Assembly (NCBI GenBank): GCA_015229095.1
Contig: JADGCE010000008.1
Span: 1 to 15,861, forward strand
Reading direction: 5' to 3'
DNA from: Magnetococcales bacterium
GTDB lineage: Bacteria > Pseudomonadota > Magnetococcia > Magnetococcales > Magnetaquicoccaceae
DNA length: 15,861 nt
The notes below the pieces were generated by a model. That model saw only the letters and a list, made by a program, of their open reading frames with translations. It searched no databases and had not been told where the DNA came from. Of the stretch, positions 5,368 to 12,938 are shown piece after piece (the stretch's first letter is position 1; each line of letters starts with the position of its first letter). The translations under genes and the position numbers were made by a program.

Positions 5368-7727
5368 TGGTCGTCACTCCGTTCGTTGACTCTGGCCGCA
5401 AGAGGCAAAAAGAGGGTAAAAGTGCTGCCTTCGCCCACCGTGGAGAGCAGTTCGATACGCCCCTTGTGTTTGGCAACCAGCGAATAACAGACGGCCAACC
5501 CCAAACCGGTCCCCTTGCCCACCGGTTTTGTGGTGAAAAAGGCATCAAATGCCTGGGATTTGGTCTTGTCATCCATGCCGCTGCCGTTGTCCATCACCTC
5601 CAGGAGCACGGCCTGGGGTTCTGCGCGGGTGGTGAGTGAGACCGTCGGCAGCGGATCCTGCTGCCCTTCCAGGGCATCTGCCGCATTGAGGAGCAGATTG
5701 ATGATCACCTGGTTGAGCTGGGCGCTGGAACCATACAGTGCCGGCAGCGTGCGGTCCAGCTGCAGGCGCAGGCGCACGTTGCGCATGCGTTGATCAAAGC
5801 GCATCAAATTGGCGCACTTTTCCACCAAGCTGTTCAGATCCAGCAGTTGCATCTCATCGATTTGCGGCATGGAAAACTCGGAGACCTCCCGGGTGATGCC
5901 GGTGATGCGCTCCAGCTGTTCCCGCATCATCTGCAGATAATCGGCAACCAGCGGGTCCGGGTTGACGTGAAGATCCATGAGGGCTTCCAGAATGCCGGAA
6001 ATGGCGGCTGTGGGGTTGTTGATTTCGTGCAGGATACCCGCTGCCAGCGTGCCGATGGAGGCCATTTTTTCCTGATGATACGACATTTGCTGTGCCTTGG
6101 CCAACTCCTCCTCATTTTTTTTGCGTTCGCTGATATCCCGGATGGTGACGATAAAGGGCACACTGCCAGCCGTCTGCACCGTGCTGACGGTCAACTCGAC
6201 GGGAAAGAGGCTGCCATCCTGGCGGAGTGCCATCACCTCCCTCTGCAGGCAGCCATCCCGACCGGCACCCTGCTGTAAAAAATGGTGAATATCTTCCCCG
6301 GTATGGTGAGGGGGCAGCAGCGACTCATAGTGACCACCCAACACCGCCTCCGGCGGCGTGCCAAACAAACGCTCCACCCCGGGATTGGCGGATTCGATGA
6401 TCCCCGCCTGATTGATTGCCAAAATGGCCTCTACCACATTGTCCATGATGGTGCGCAGGCGGGCTTCACTGTGACGCAAGGAGTCCACCGTCGTTTTCAG
6501 TTCGGTGATATCCTCCTTGACGGCGATATAGTGGGTGATGCGGCCATACTGGTCGCGAATGGGGGAGATGGAGGCCAACTCCCAGAAGAGCGTCCCATCC
6601 TTGCGTCGATTATGAAACTCCCCCTGCCACTCTTCCCCCTGCTTCAGTCTCTCCCACATCTGCTGATACCCCCCCGCATCGATCTCCCCCGATTTCAGGA
6701 TCCGGGTGTTCTGGCCGATGATCTCCTCCTCGGCATAGCCTGTCACCTGACAAAATTTGGGATTGACATACTGCACCTGACCCTGCAAATCCGTGATGAT
6801 TACCGAAGCGGGGCTCTGTTCCACGGCGCGGGAAAGCTTGCGCAACTCCGCCTCGGCCTGCTGCCGCTCCAATATTTCCTCTTTGAGCAGATCGTTGGTC
6901 AGGCGCAGCGTCTCCGTGCGTTCCTCCACCCGATCCTTGAGGCTCTCTTCGCTGTGGCGTATCTCCTGCAGGTAACGGGTGAGTCTGGCCTGCTGCTCCC
7001 GAATGATGACGCTGCCACGCCGTACCACAAAAAAAAGCATGACATAGAGGGCAACAAACACCCCCCCCACCTCCTGGAGCACCTGCTGAGTGGCATGGGT
7101 GCGATGGACCAGCAGGGGGCCGATGTCATAATCGAGCTTAAAAACACCTACAATCTCACCTTTTTGCCTGATCGGCACATAGCTGGAGAGCAGTTCCCGT
7201 TCCCCCCTCTCCCCACTCGCGGCGGCTATGTGACCGCGATGGGTGCGCTCGGAAAACACCCGATCTTCCATTGCATGTAAAAATCCTGTATCTTTGCCTC
7301 TCCTCGTGCCGATTTGCTGGGCCTCTGTGGAAAAAATGGTCACGCCGGAACGGTTGTAGATCTCAATCGTCACGATGTCGAGTTGCTGGGTGAAACGATT
7401 CAGCAGTTGCCGGATGTGGGCAATCAACGGATGGCCTTGCAGATCTTCCACCAGCAGCTCGGAGGATTGGCGCAGCAGGCTCTCCAGACTGGGCCAGAGG
7501 GCGTTGGAAAAGGCTTGGGTGAGGGCGATATTCTGTTTTTCGCCCAGATCCAGCATAAAGCGTTGCTCCGTTTTGCCAAACAGAAGGTTGAGCAAAACCG
7601 CCATGCCCACCATGGCGATCAGACTGATCAGGGAATAATAACTGAGCAGTTTATAGGTTCCGGGGGAGGAGAGCGTCTCACCGCTCTCCCCGGCCTCTTC
7701 CCTTGCTGGTAAAGGGTTATCCCGCAT
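5352..7727 (-). CDS. Membrane sensor histidine kinase with two PAS domains (HK1)
   Basis: 791 residues from the ATG at 7727. A TTG 36 bp further upstream has no ribosome site and would overlap the divergent gene. Order: cytoplasmic N-tail, TM1 about 26-50, a periplasmic sensor region about 52-218, TM2 about 220-237, a coiled-coil linker, PAS/PAC 1 about 296-412 (ITDLQGQVQYVNPKF; HNRRKDGTLFWE), PAS/PAC 2 about 420-534, then the HisKA domain with phospho-acceptor H567 in GILHEINNP, and an HATPase_c domain with N-box NLLLNAADAL, DNGSGMDD, FFTTKPVGKGTGLGL. This is the NtrB/AtoS-like class (HisKA plus HATPase, no receiver) that pairs with NtrC-type regulators; the next gene is one and overlaps by 16 bp. 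The PAS domains do not show an obvious c-haem motif. The signal is unknown. Neighbouring cytochromes suggest a redox or respiratory cue, which is inference. The start is only 24 bp from the divergent lipoprotein start. Confidence 0.93.
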   Translation of the reverse strand: MRDNPLPAREEAGESGETLSSPGTYKLLSYYSLISLIAMVGMAVLLNLLFGKTEQRFMLDLGEKQNIALTQAFSNALWPSLESLLRQSSELLVEDLQGHPLIAHIRQLLNRFTQQLDIVTIEIYNRSGVTIFSTEAQQIGTRRGKDTGFLHAMEDRVFSERTHRGHIAAASGERGERELLSSYVPIRQKGEIVGVFKLDYDIGPLLVHRTHATQQVLQEVGGVFVALYVMLFFVVRRGSVIIREQQARLTRYLQEIRHSEESLKDRVEERTETLRLTNDLLKEEILERQQAEAELRKLSRAVEQSPASVIITDLQGQVQYVNPKFCQVTGYAEEEIIGQNTRILKSGEIDAGGYQQMWERLKQGEEWQGEFHNRRKDGTLFWELASISPIRDQYGRITHYIAVKEDITELKTTVDSLRHSEARLRTIMDNVVEAILAINQAGIIESANPGVERLFGTPPEAVLGGHYESLLPPHHTGEDIHHFLQQGAGRDGCLQREVMALRQDGSLFPVELTVSTVQTAGSVPFIVTIRDISERKKNEEELAKAQQMSYHQEKMASIGTLAAGILHEINNPTAAISGILEALMDLHVNPDPLVADYLQMMREQLERITGITREVSEFSMPQIDEMQLLDLNSLVEKCANLMRFDQRMRNVRLRLQLDRTLPALYGSSAQLNQVIINLLLNAADALEGQQDPLPTVSLTTRAEPQAVLLEVMDNGSGMDDKTKSQAFDAFFTTKPVGKGTGLGLAVCYSLVAKHKGRIELLSTVGEGSTFTLFLPLAARVNERSDDQWPEL
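7668..7689. promoter_or_regulatory. Perfect 8-bp inverted repeat in the divergent control region
   Basis: GGAGAGCG (7668-7675), a 6-base spacer, and CGCTCTCC (7682-7689). It lies 39 bp inside the HK1 coding sequence and 62 bp upstream of the triheme lipoprotein start. Because the two start codons are only 24 bp apart, the plus-strand promoter and leader must lie within HK1, so this element could be an operator or an RNA hairpin in that leader. No T-run follows, so it is not a standard terminator. A chance or purely coding origin is possible. Confidence 0.4.
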
Positions 7728-7751
7728 GGCGCACCCGTTGGTGATGAGAAC

Positions 7752-8708
7752 ATGTACAGACAAAAAACAGTGACATTTTTCCTGGGTATCTTCCTGGTTC
7801 TGCTGGCCGGCTGCGGCGGCGAGGAAAAGCCGTCAGCGGCGGCTTTGGGTAAGGCAGCGCCCCCAGCGGCGACAAAGCCGACTCCGGCTGCAACGCCATC
7901 GCCTCCGGCCGCCCCTCAGGCCCCGGCAGTCTCGGCGCCCCCTCCGGCAGCTGCCCCGGCTCCGGCAGCCTCGGCCCCCCCTGCGGTGACCTCGCAGACC
8001 TCTGCGGCCCCGCAGGGTACCCCGGCCTCAGAAAAGCAGGCCGCACTCCCCCAGCCGGGCAAGGAGACGGCTTCCGTGCCCGCTGCCTTGCCCACCGCTC
8101 CGGCGACCCCTCAAACCGTCGCCGCACCCCCGGCAGAGTCTCAACCCCCTGCACCTGCCTTGACCAAGGCAAACCCCTCCCCTGCACAGGGGCAGGCAGC
8201 GGCTCCGGTCGAGGCCAGCGGTCGGCAGGCCAGTTCCGGGGTCAACCGCGCCCAGACCTCCTCCTTGCGGGGAGATGGCATCCATGATCCCAACAATCCC
8301 GCTTTGGCCACCATGCAAAATCCATCCCAATCCCTCTCGGTCCTGCCTCTGGGCAAATGGGGCGAGATCGACTGGATGCAGGCCCTGGCACGCAATACCA
8401 TCCGGCCACGGGCCAATCTGAAAAACGAGGGCAAAATGGAGGTGTTGGATTTGGACATCATCATGTCCAATACCAAATCGATGCCCCATGTGCGCTTTCC
8501 CCACAACTCCCACACCCAATGGCTGGCCTGCTCCAATTGCCACCCCAAGCCTTTTGTGCAGCAAAAAGGCGGTAACCCCATGACCATGGATGCCATTCTC
8601 AAAGGCCAATTTTGTGGCGTTTGTCACGGCAAGGTCTCCTTTTCCACTTATATCTGCCAACGCTGCCACAGCGTTGTCCACGAGGGATCGCCCGACAAAT
8701 GGTGGTAA
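7752..8708 (+). CDS. Outer-membrane-type lipoprotein with C-terminal triheme c7-type cytochrome domain
   Basis: 318 residues. The lipobox is L-L-A-G-C21, with Gly at +2 (no Asp retention signal), so it is predicted to reach the outer membrane. Residues 28-165 are an Ala/Pro-rich low-complexity tether. The C-terminal region (about 245-318) carries three haem motifs, C260-SN-CH264, C288-GV-CH292 and C302-QR-CH306, with FPHNSH (H251, H254) ahead of the first as probable distal ligands. The layout FPHxxH...CxxCH...M-x-G-x-F-CGVCH...CxRCH matches the c7-type triheme domain family seen in multihaem respiratory bacteria. It should carry electrons at the periplasmic face of, or near, the outer membrane. 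It is the first gene of a plus-strand trio; its TAA shares a base with the ATG of the ChaN-like gene. The start has only a weak GATGAG ribosome site. Electron partners are unknown; the minus-strand mono-haem cytochrome is a positional candidate. Confidence 0.9.
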   Translation: MYRQKTVTFFLGIFLVLLAGCGGEEKPSAAALGKAAPPAATKPTPAATPSPPAAPQAPAVSAPPPAAAPAPAASAPPAVTSQTSAAPQGTPASEKQAALPQPGKETASVPAALPTAPATPQTVAAPPAESQPPAPALTKANPSPAQGQAAAPVEASGRQASSGVNRAQTSSLRGDGIHDPNNPALATMQNPSQSLSVLPLGKWGEIDWMQALARNTIRPRANLKNEGKMEVLDLDIIMSNTKSMPHVRFPHNSHTQWLACSNCHPKPFVQQKGGNPMTMDAILKGQFCGVCHGKVSFSTYICQRCHSVVHEGSPDKWW

Positions 8709-9805
8709 TGATGGACGTACTGCGCAGAGTGGCACGGCGTGGCCCATTCTCTTGCGGGTCGAGAAACGTGGCCCTGGCTCTCCTTGGGGGGGTGTGGGCC
8801 CTGCTGGCGGCTTGTGGCACAATACCGGCCACCTCTCCGGGGGGGGAGTGGGAGCGTTTGGCCGCCGAAGCCCGCATCGCTCATGCCGATGGTCAGCTGC
8901 TCTCCGCTAATGCCCTGTTGGAGAAAATGCTGGATGCCCAGGTGATCTATCTGGGGGAACAGCACGACAACCCTTACCACCATCGTCTGCAGCTGGCTAT
9001 TGTGGAACAGTTGATTGCGCGGGGCAAACGCCCTGTGATCGGGTTTGAGTTTTTTTCTCAGGCACAAACGGGGTGGTTGATGCACTATACGGTGGGCAAG
9101 CCCTCGGCCTTTGTCCTCCCCAAAGCCACCGACCCGGGAGAACGGTTGCGCGCCCAATTGGGTTGGGAAACACGGGAGGATTGGTCCCACTATTTTCCCC
9201 TGATCCAGTTGGCCCGCCAGCACAAACTGTCGGTGTTCGGTGCGGATCTGCCCGATGGCTTGCGGGTGCGTCTGACCCGTGGTGGTTTGGCAGATCTGTC
9301 GCCCATTGAAAAGGCGAGTTGGTCTCCCACCGGGTTTGTCAACGAGCCCTATCGCCTCCTTATGAGGCAACATCTGGCCTCCTCCCATTGCGGTATGGCC
9401 CCGGATGCCTTGTTGGACCGTCTTTATGAAACCTGGGTGGCACGCAACGATGCCATGGCCCGCGCCATCACCCTGGTACACGCCCAACAAACAGATGCCC
9501 CTGTGGTCATGGTGCTGGGGGCCGGGCATGTGGCCCACGATATGGGTGTTTATGAACGGGTGGCCTCTTTGCAGCCCGCCATTCGGCAACTCAACCTGGG
9601 TTTGCAGTCCACTCTGCCAGACGATCCGCCCCTCTCCCGCTATTTTGCAACAGTGCGCGTGGGGCAAACCGAATTTGCGCCGGAACACCCCTATCTCTGG
9701 TTTACCCCGCCCCCTCCCAGAGATGAGGATCCCTGTGCGCTGTTGATGCCGCAGCCATCCGCCTCCCACACACCACTCCATGAACGAAAAGGCGCACAGC
9801 CATGA
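8708..9805 (+). CDS. ChaN-like haem-binding lipoprotein (Cofac_haem_bdg family)
   Basis: 365 residues from the ATG at 8708, which overlaps the upstream TAA (TAATG); ATG 8711 is an alternative one codon on. The lipobox is L-L-A-A-C36 with Gly at +2, so it is probably an outer-membrane lipoprotein. From about residue 70 the sequence follows the ChaN/PF04187 pattern: VIYLGEQHDNPYHH (81-92), PVIGFEFF (109-116), HYFPLI, VFGADLP (176-182) and VMVLGAGHVAHDMGV (267-281). Characterised ChaN proteins bind haem and are linked to iron/haem uptake in Campylobacter and E. coli. Here the gene lies between a triheme cytochrome and a PilZ gene rather than TonB or receptor genes, so a role in haem handling for cytochromes or in envelope redox is possible but unproven. 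The C-terminal tail after about residue 335 is Pro-rich and of no recognised type. Its stop overlaps the PilZ start (ATGA). Confidence 0.88.
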   Translation: MMDVLRRVARRGPFSCGSRNVALALLGGVWALLAACGTIPATSPGGEWERLAAEARIAHADGQLLSANALLEKMLDAQVIYLGEQHDNPYHHRLQLAIVEQLIARGKRPVIGFEFFSQAQTGWLMHYTVGKPSAFVLPKATDPGERLRAQLGWETREDWSHYFPLIQLARQHKLSVFGADLPDGLRVRLTRGGLADLSPIEKASWSPTGFVNEPYRLLMRQHLASSHCGMAPDALLDRLYETWVARNDAMARAITLVHAQQTDAPVVMVLGAGHVAHDMGVYERVASLQPAIRQLNLGLQSTLPDDPPLSRYFATVRVGQTEFAPEHPYLWFTPPPPRDEDPCALLMPQPSASHTPLHERKGAQP

Positions 9806-10635
9806 CAGCCTCCTCCCCTGCTCGACGTAGCCACGAACGCTCCTGGCATACCGTTGTCGCCCACTTGACCACGGAAGATGGGCGGCTCTTGCAGGGGCAC
9901 ACCCGGGATCTCTCTGTTCGCGGTGTTTGTTTGCATGTGGCTGAAATCCCGAAAGATCTGCCAGTAGGCACCCACGGTACGCTGCGATTGCAACTGCCGG
10001 GCATGGAAACACAGGCCTTTACCTGTCAGGTGGTCTATATCCGTCCCGGGCACATTGGTATACATGTCGTTAAATTTTCAGAAAATTTCGGGAATTTACT
10101 CTCCCAGGCACTTTTTGCGGAAACCCACCCCGTTCACAAGGAGAGTGTCGATTGGCGTCTTGTCCAGGCCCGGATTCACAAAGTGGTGACCGATCCATCA
10201 CAGGAAGAGGAGCCTTTGCAGGGCAATGTGTTGCGTTTGACCTCCGATTGGGTTGAATTGTGCTGCCTCCCCGCACCCCATGCCCCCTGGCGGGTGGGGG
10301 CGGCTGTCATGGTGCAACTCACCGCCGAGCACTTGCATGGATATCACTGTGAAATGAAAGGATTTCTTGTGGATCCCATTCGCATGTTCGCCCCCAAGAC
10401 CGGTTGTTCCTCCCCCTCCCTCATCAAAAAAGTTGCCTTCGCTTCCGATGCCGATGCCAATATTGACCGTCTGGTCGGCCTGATGCGCGTCGTCCACGCG
10501 CCGAAAATGGCCGCCGTTCTGAAAGAGCGGGCTTTGAGCAACGCCCTCCTGGCCGGGGAGGAGGCACCTCCCCCCACGCAGGAAGAGAGGAAAGCTCAAC
10601 TGCGCCGTTTTTTTACGCGGTGGTTCCCGTCGTAA
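9802..10635 (+). CDS. PilZ-domain protein (probable c-di-GMP effector)
   Basis: 277 residues, no signal peptide or membrane span, so cytoplasmic. The N-terminal domain has both c-di-GMP binding motifs of PilZ: R9-SHE-R13 (RxxxR) and D36-LSVRG41 (DxSxxG), followed by a beta-rich segment ending about residue 95 (YIRPGHIGIHVVKF). The second half (about 115-250) has another stretch of beta-strand character (GNVLRLTSDWVELCCLP; GAAVMVQLTAEHLHGY) without recognised motifs, perhaps a degenerate barrel; the end is basic (ERKAQLRRFFTRWF). Translation is coupled to the ChaN-like gene by a 4-bp ATGA overlap. The 3' end overlaps the 3' end of the convergent HK2 gene by 23 bp. Linking c-di-GMP to two surface lipoproteins is an inference from the operon layout; the output is unknown. 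Confidence 0.88.
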   Translation: MTASSPARRSHERSWHTVVAHLTTEDGRLLQGHTRDLSVRGVCLHVAEIPKDLPVGTHGTLRLQLPGMETQAFTCQVVYIRPGHIGIHVVKFSENFGNLLSQALFAETHPVHKESVDWRLVQARIHKVVTDPSQEEEPLQGNVLRLTSDWVELCCLPAPHAPWRVGAAVMVQLTAEHLHGYHCEMKGFLVDPIRMFAPKTGCSSPSLIKKVAFASDADANIDRLVGLMRVVHAPKMAAVLKERALSNALLAGEEAPPPTQEERKAQLRRFFTRWFPS

Positions 10636-12733
10636 CCTGCCTCCCATTCGGTTCAACCTTGGTCGGCGTGGCCGCAGGCAGAATGATCAGCACCTCCGTA
10701 TCGCTATCCGGGGCCGAGTAGATGGTGATTTGACCGCGATGGTCTTCGATAATGCCCTGTACGATGGCCAACCCCAATCCCGTTCCCTTGGTTTTGCCTT
10801 TGGTGGTGAAAAAGGGGTCAAACAGTTTGCCGATGGCCTCCTCTGGAATGCTCGGCCCATTGTTGGCAACGTGGATCCATAGGTGGTTGTCCAGACGTTC
10901 CCCCCAGATCCGGATCTTTTTGGGCGGGGTCGGCCAGCTTTCCAGGGCATCCAGGGCATTATTGATCAGATTCACAAAGACTTGACACATCTGTTGACGG
11001 TCACAATAGAGGGTCAACTCCGGGGGGATATGGTTTTCAATAATAACTTGACTTTTTTTGATGACATGTTCCAACAAGTGCAGCGCGTCGTGCATGGGTT
11101 CCGAAAGACGGCAAATTACCCGGTCTGCTTCCATACCGCCCTTGGAATATTTTTTCAAGCTGTCGACGATCGTTTCGATACGCTGACTGCCATCCAGGAT
11201 ATCTTTGAGTGTTTCCGGTATCTCATCCATGAAGCGCAGAACGCGCCCCGAAGGATCCTCAGCAGCGTGTCTCTTCAGGATGGGTTGGGCCATTTCCCAA
11301 AAGGATTGCAAATATTGGACATTGCCCCGAATGAAAGAGTTGGGATTGTTGATCTCATGGGCCATCCCCGCCGCAAAGGTGCCCAGGGTTGCCAACCGTT
11401 CCGCATGCAACAGTTGCGTGGTGCGCTCACGGACGGTCTTTTCCAGATGCAGTTGATGCCGCTCGGCCGCCTCGTCGGCCATCCGGTGTTCCAGCAGGTT
11501 GCTGATGGCATAGGCAATATTGGATAAAAAGCTCTTTTCCTCATCCATGCTGGGAGAGTGGCCCTCGATCAGACAGGTAACCACCCCGATCACCTTTCGA
11601 TTGCTCCGGGAGAGAATGGGCACCGAATAATAGCCAGACTCCCCGCAGAAAGTTTCTACAGGAATCGCCTCCTGGTACAAGTGGGGGGAAAAGAGAATTT
11701 CTCCCTGTTTGACGGAACGCCCACATAAACAACCGCCCTGTTCCAACTCCTCACAATGGGAGACCACCTCCTCGGGCATGCCGTGGAACACCCTGATGGC
11801 TTGCCGGTGAGATCCTTGGGCAAACAGCGAGATACACCCTCCCTGAATGCGATTGCGCCGGGCACTCAACCAGGTTGTATTGACCAGCTCTTGAATGATG
11901 CTTTGCAGGAGGTTGGTCAATTCACCACGGGCGGAGGAGAGCTCGAAAATTGTTGAAATAACACGCAGTTTTGTATAACCCATTTTCAGGTCATCCAGGG
12001 TATGACTCAACCGTGTCGATAATTCCGTGACCGTTTGTTCGATGATGTCGATCTCGTTGCCCCTGGCGGCCCATTCCTGCAAAGGCTGGCCGGTCTGTTT
12101 TTCAAAAAAGTGTGCCAAACGTTGGGTGACCTCATGCAGAGGTCTTCCCAGAAGACGTTGGCCAAAGAGCAGAAAGATGGTCCACAACAGGAGGGTTTTC
12201 AGGACGGCAAACAGCAGGATGGACTGGAAAATACCAAAGACTCTGTCAATGGCAACCTGACTGTTAAAATAAAAATAGACGCTTCCCAGCGGCTCTGCGG
12301 GCCCATGACCGGAAACAGACACAAGATCAAAGGTGTGCCACAAGAGATCCTCCTCGAAGGTGAACTGGGCGGGCGCGGCGGCCTTTGGGTATAAAAAATC
12401 TCTTTGTTTTTCCTGAGGAGAGATACTGCCCCGACGGGCCAGATAATGATTGTCCCGATCCAGCACACTGACACCAACCACTTCGGGCAATTGCAGGATG
12501 CCAGTCAGGGTGGCATCCAACTGTTGCAGATCCAGTTGCCACACCTCGTTGGTCAGGGTTTTTTCAAAAATATGTTGGTAGGTCTGCAAAGTTGCATGAA
12601 TTTCATGGTTGGAACGACCGTATTCGATGGCCATGTGGATGGATGTGAGCAGAATGGCAACCAGACAATAGGAAAAAAAGACATATCTCAGCAGTTTGAG
12701 ACTGATGGAATGCTTGAGGGTGACCCTGTCCAT
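10613..12733 (-). CDS. Membrane sensor histidine kinase with GAF domain (HK2)
   Basis: 706 residues from the ATG at 12733; the frame is open to 12991 but that extension would run into the divergent regulator and lacks membrane-protein character. Order: TM1 about 15-35, periplasmic sensor about 36-165 (LPEVVGVSVLDRDNHYLARRG suggests a PAS/CACHE-like fold), TM2 about 170-190, HAMP-like linker about 191-245, GAF about 255-415 with six cysteines including GGC335-L-C337-GR, coiled coil, HisKA with H459 in GMAHEINNPNSF, and HATPase_c (NLINNALDAL; HVANNGPSIPEEA; FFTTKGKTKGTGLGLAIVQG). No receiver or output domain, so it needs a separate regulator; the divergent receiver-only protein at 12939 is the likely partner. 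The ribosome site is weak. The 3' end overlaps the PilZ gene tail-to-tail. The signal is unknown; the GAF cysteines allow, but do not prove, redox or metal sensing. Confidence 0.92.
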   Translation of the reverse strand: MDRVTLKHSISLKLLRYVFFSYCLVAILLTSIHMAIEYGRSNHEIHATLQTYQHIFEKTLTNEVWQLDLQQLDATLTGILQLPEVVGVSVLDRDNHYLARRGSISPQEKQRDFLYPKAAAPAQFTFEEDLLWHTFDLVSVSGHGPAEPLGSVYFYFNSQVAIDRVFGIFQSILLFAVLKTLLLWTIFLLFGQRLLGRPLHEVTQRLAHFFEKQTGQPLQEWAARGNEIDIIEQTVTELSTRLSHTLDDLKMGYTKLRVISTIFELSSARGELTNLLQSIIQELVNTTWLSARRNRIQGGCISLFAQGSHRQAIRVFHGMPEEVVSHCEELEQGGCLCGRSVKQGEILFSPHLYQEAIPVETFCGESGYYSVPILSRSNRKVIGVVTCLIEGHSPSMDEEKSFLSNIAYAISNLLEHRMADEAAERHQLHLEKTVRERTTQLLHAERLATLGTFAAGMAHEINNPNSFIRGNVQYLQSFWEMAQPILKRHAAEDPSGRVLRFMDEIPETLKDILDGSQRIETIVDSLKKYSKGGMEADRVICRLSEPMHDALHLLEHVIKKSQVIIENHIPPELTLYCDRQQMCQVFVNLINNALDALESWPTPPKKIRIWGERLDNHLWIHVANNGPSIPEEAIGKLFDPFFTTKGKTKGTGLGLAIVQGIIEDHRGQITIYSAPDSDTEVLIILPAATPTKVEPNGRQVTTGTTA

Positions 12734-12938
12734 GATAAACCGTCCGTCCTTGCCAAAGTAGGTGCCCAGAGGGAGCAACAGAGGCGATTTTTCGCGCCCG
12801 CAGTTGTGATTGCCGCAAGAATATGTCACACTGCCCCGCAGTAAACGGTCGCCTGTGCCAAGCAATCCGTTGGACCGTTGCCGCGCAGACACCCGGGCCT
12901 GCGGTGGCAGGAACCCGTCAAAACAGAGGAACAGAACC
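12734..12938. promoter_or_regulatory. Divergent intergenic control region between HK2 and the receiver protein
   Basis: 205 bp that must contain promoters for both the minus-strand HK2 gene and the plus-strand regulator/permease pair. It contains the inverted repeat described separately and the AGAGGA ribosome site (12925-12930, 8 nt before the ATG at 12939). I could not identify a convincing -35/-10 pair by eye, and no -24/-12 element is evident. Confidence 0.6.
12844..12879. repeat. 7-bp inverted repeat with an 8-bp-period direct repeat: candidate operator
   Basis: AACGGTC (12844-12850) and its reverse complement GACCGTT (12873-12879) are separated by 22 bp. CCGTTG also occurs twice in the right half (12867-12872 and 12875-12880) with an 8-bp period. 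It is centred in the divergent intergenic region, a natural place for a transcription factor site. The associated response regulator has no DNA-binding domain, so another protein would have to bind. Confidence 0.35.

Noticed and set aside
7727..7741. TGGCGC-ACCCG-TTGG as a sigma-54 -24/-12 promoter for the triheme lipoprotein gene
   Set aside because: It departs from the consensus at the essential final GC (GG instead of GC) and at the -24 element, and would start transcription at the start codon itself. Reading by eye, I found no good TGGCAC-N5-TTGC match near any gene start in the window.
8648..10012. 454-codon minus-strand open frame opposite the ChaN-like gene
   Set aside because: The plus-strand frame has a lipobox and all ChaN family motifs and is coupled at both ends. 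The antisense frame shows no recognisable features.
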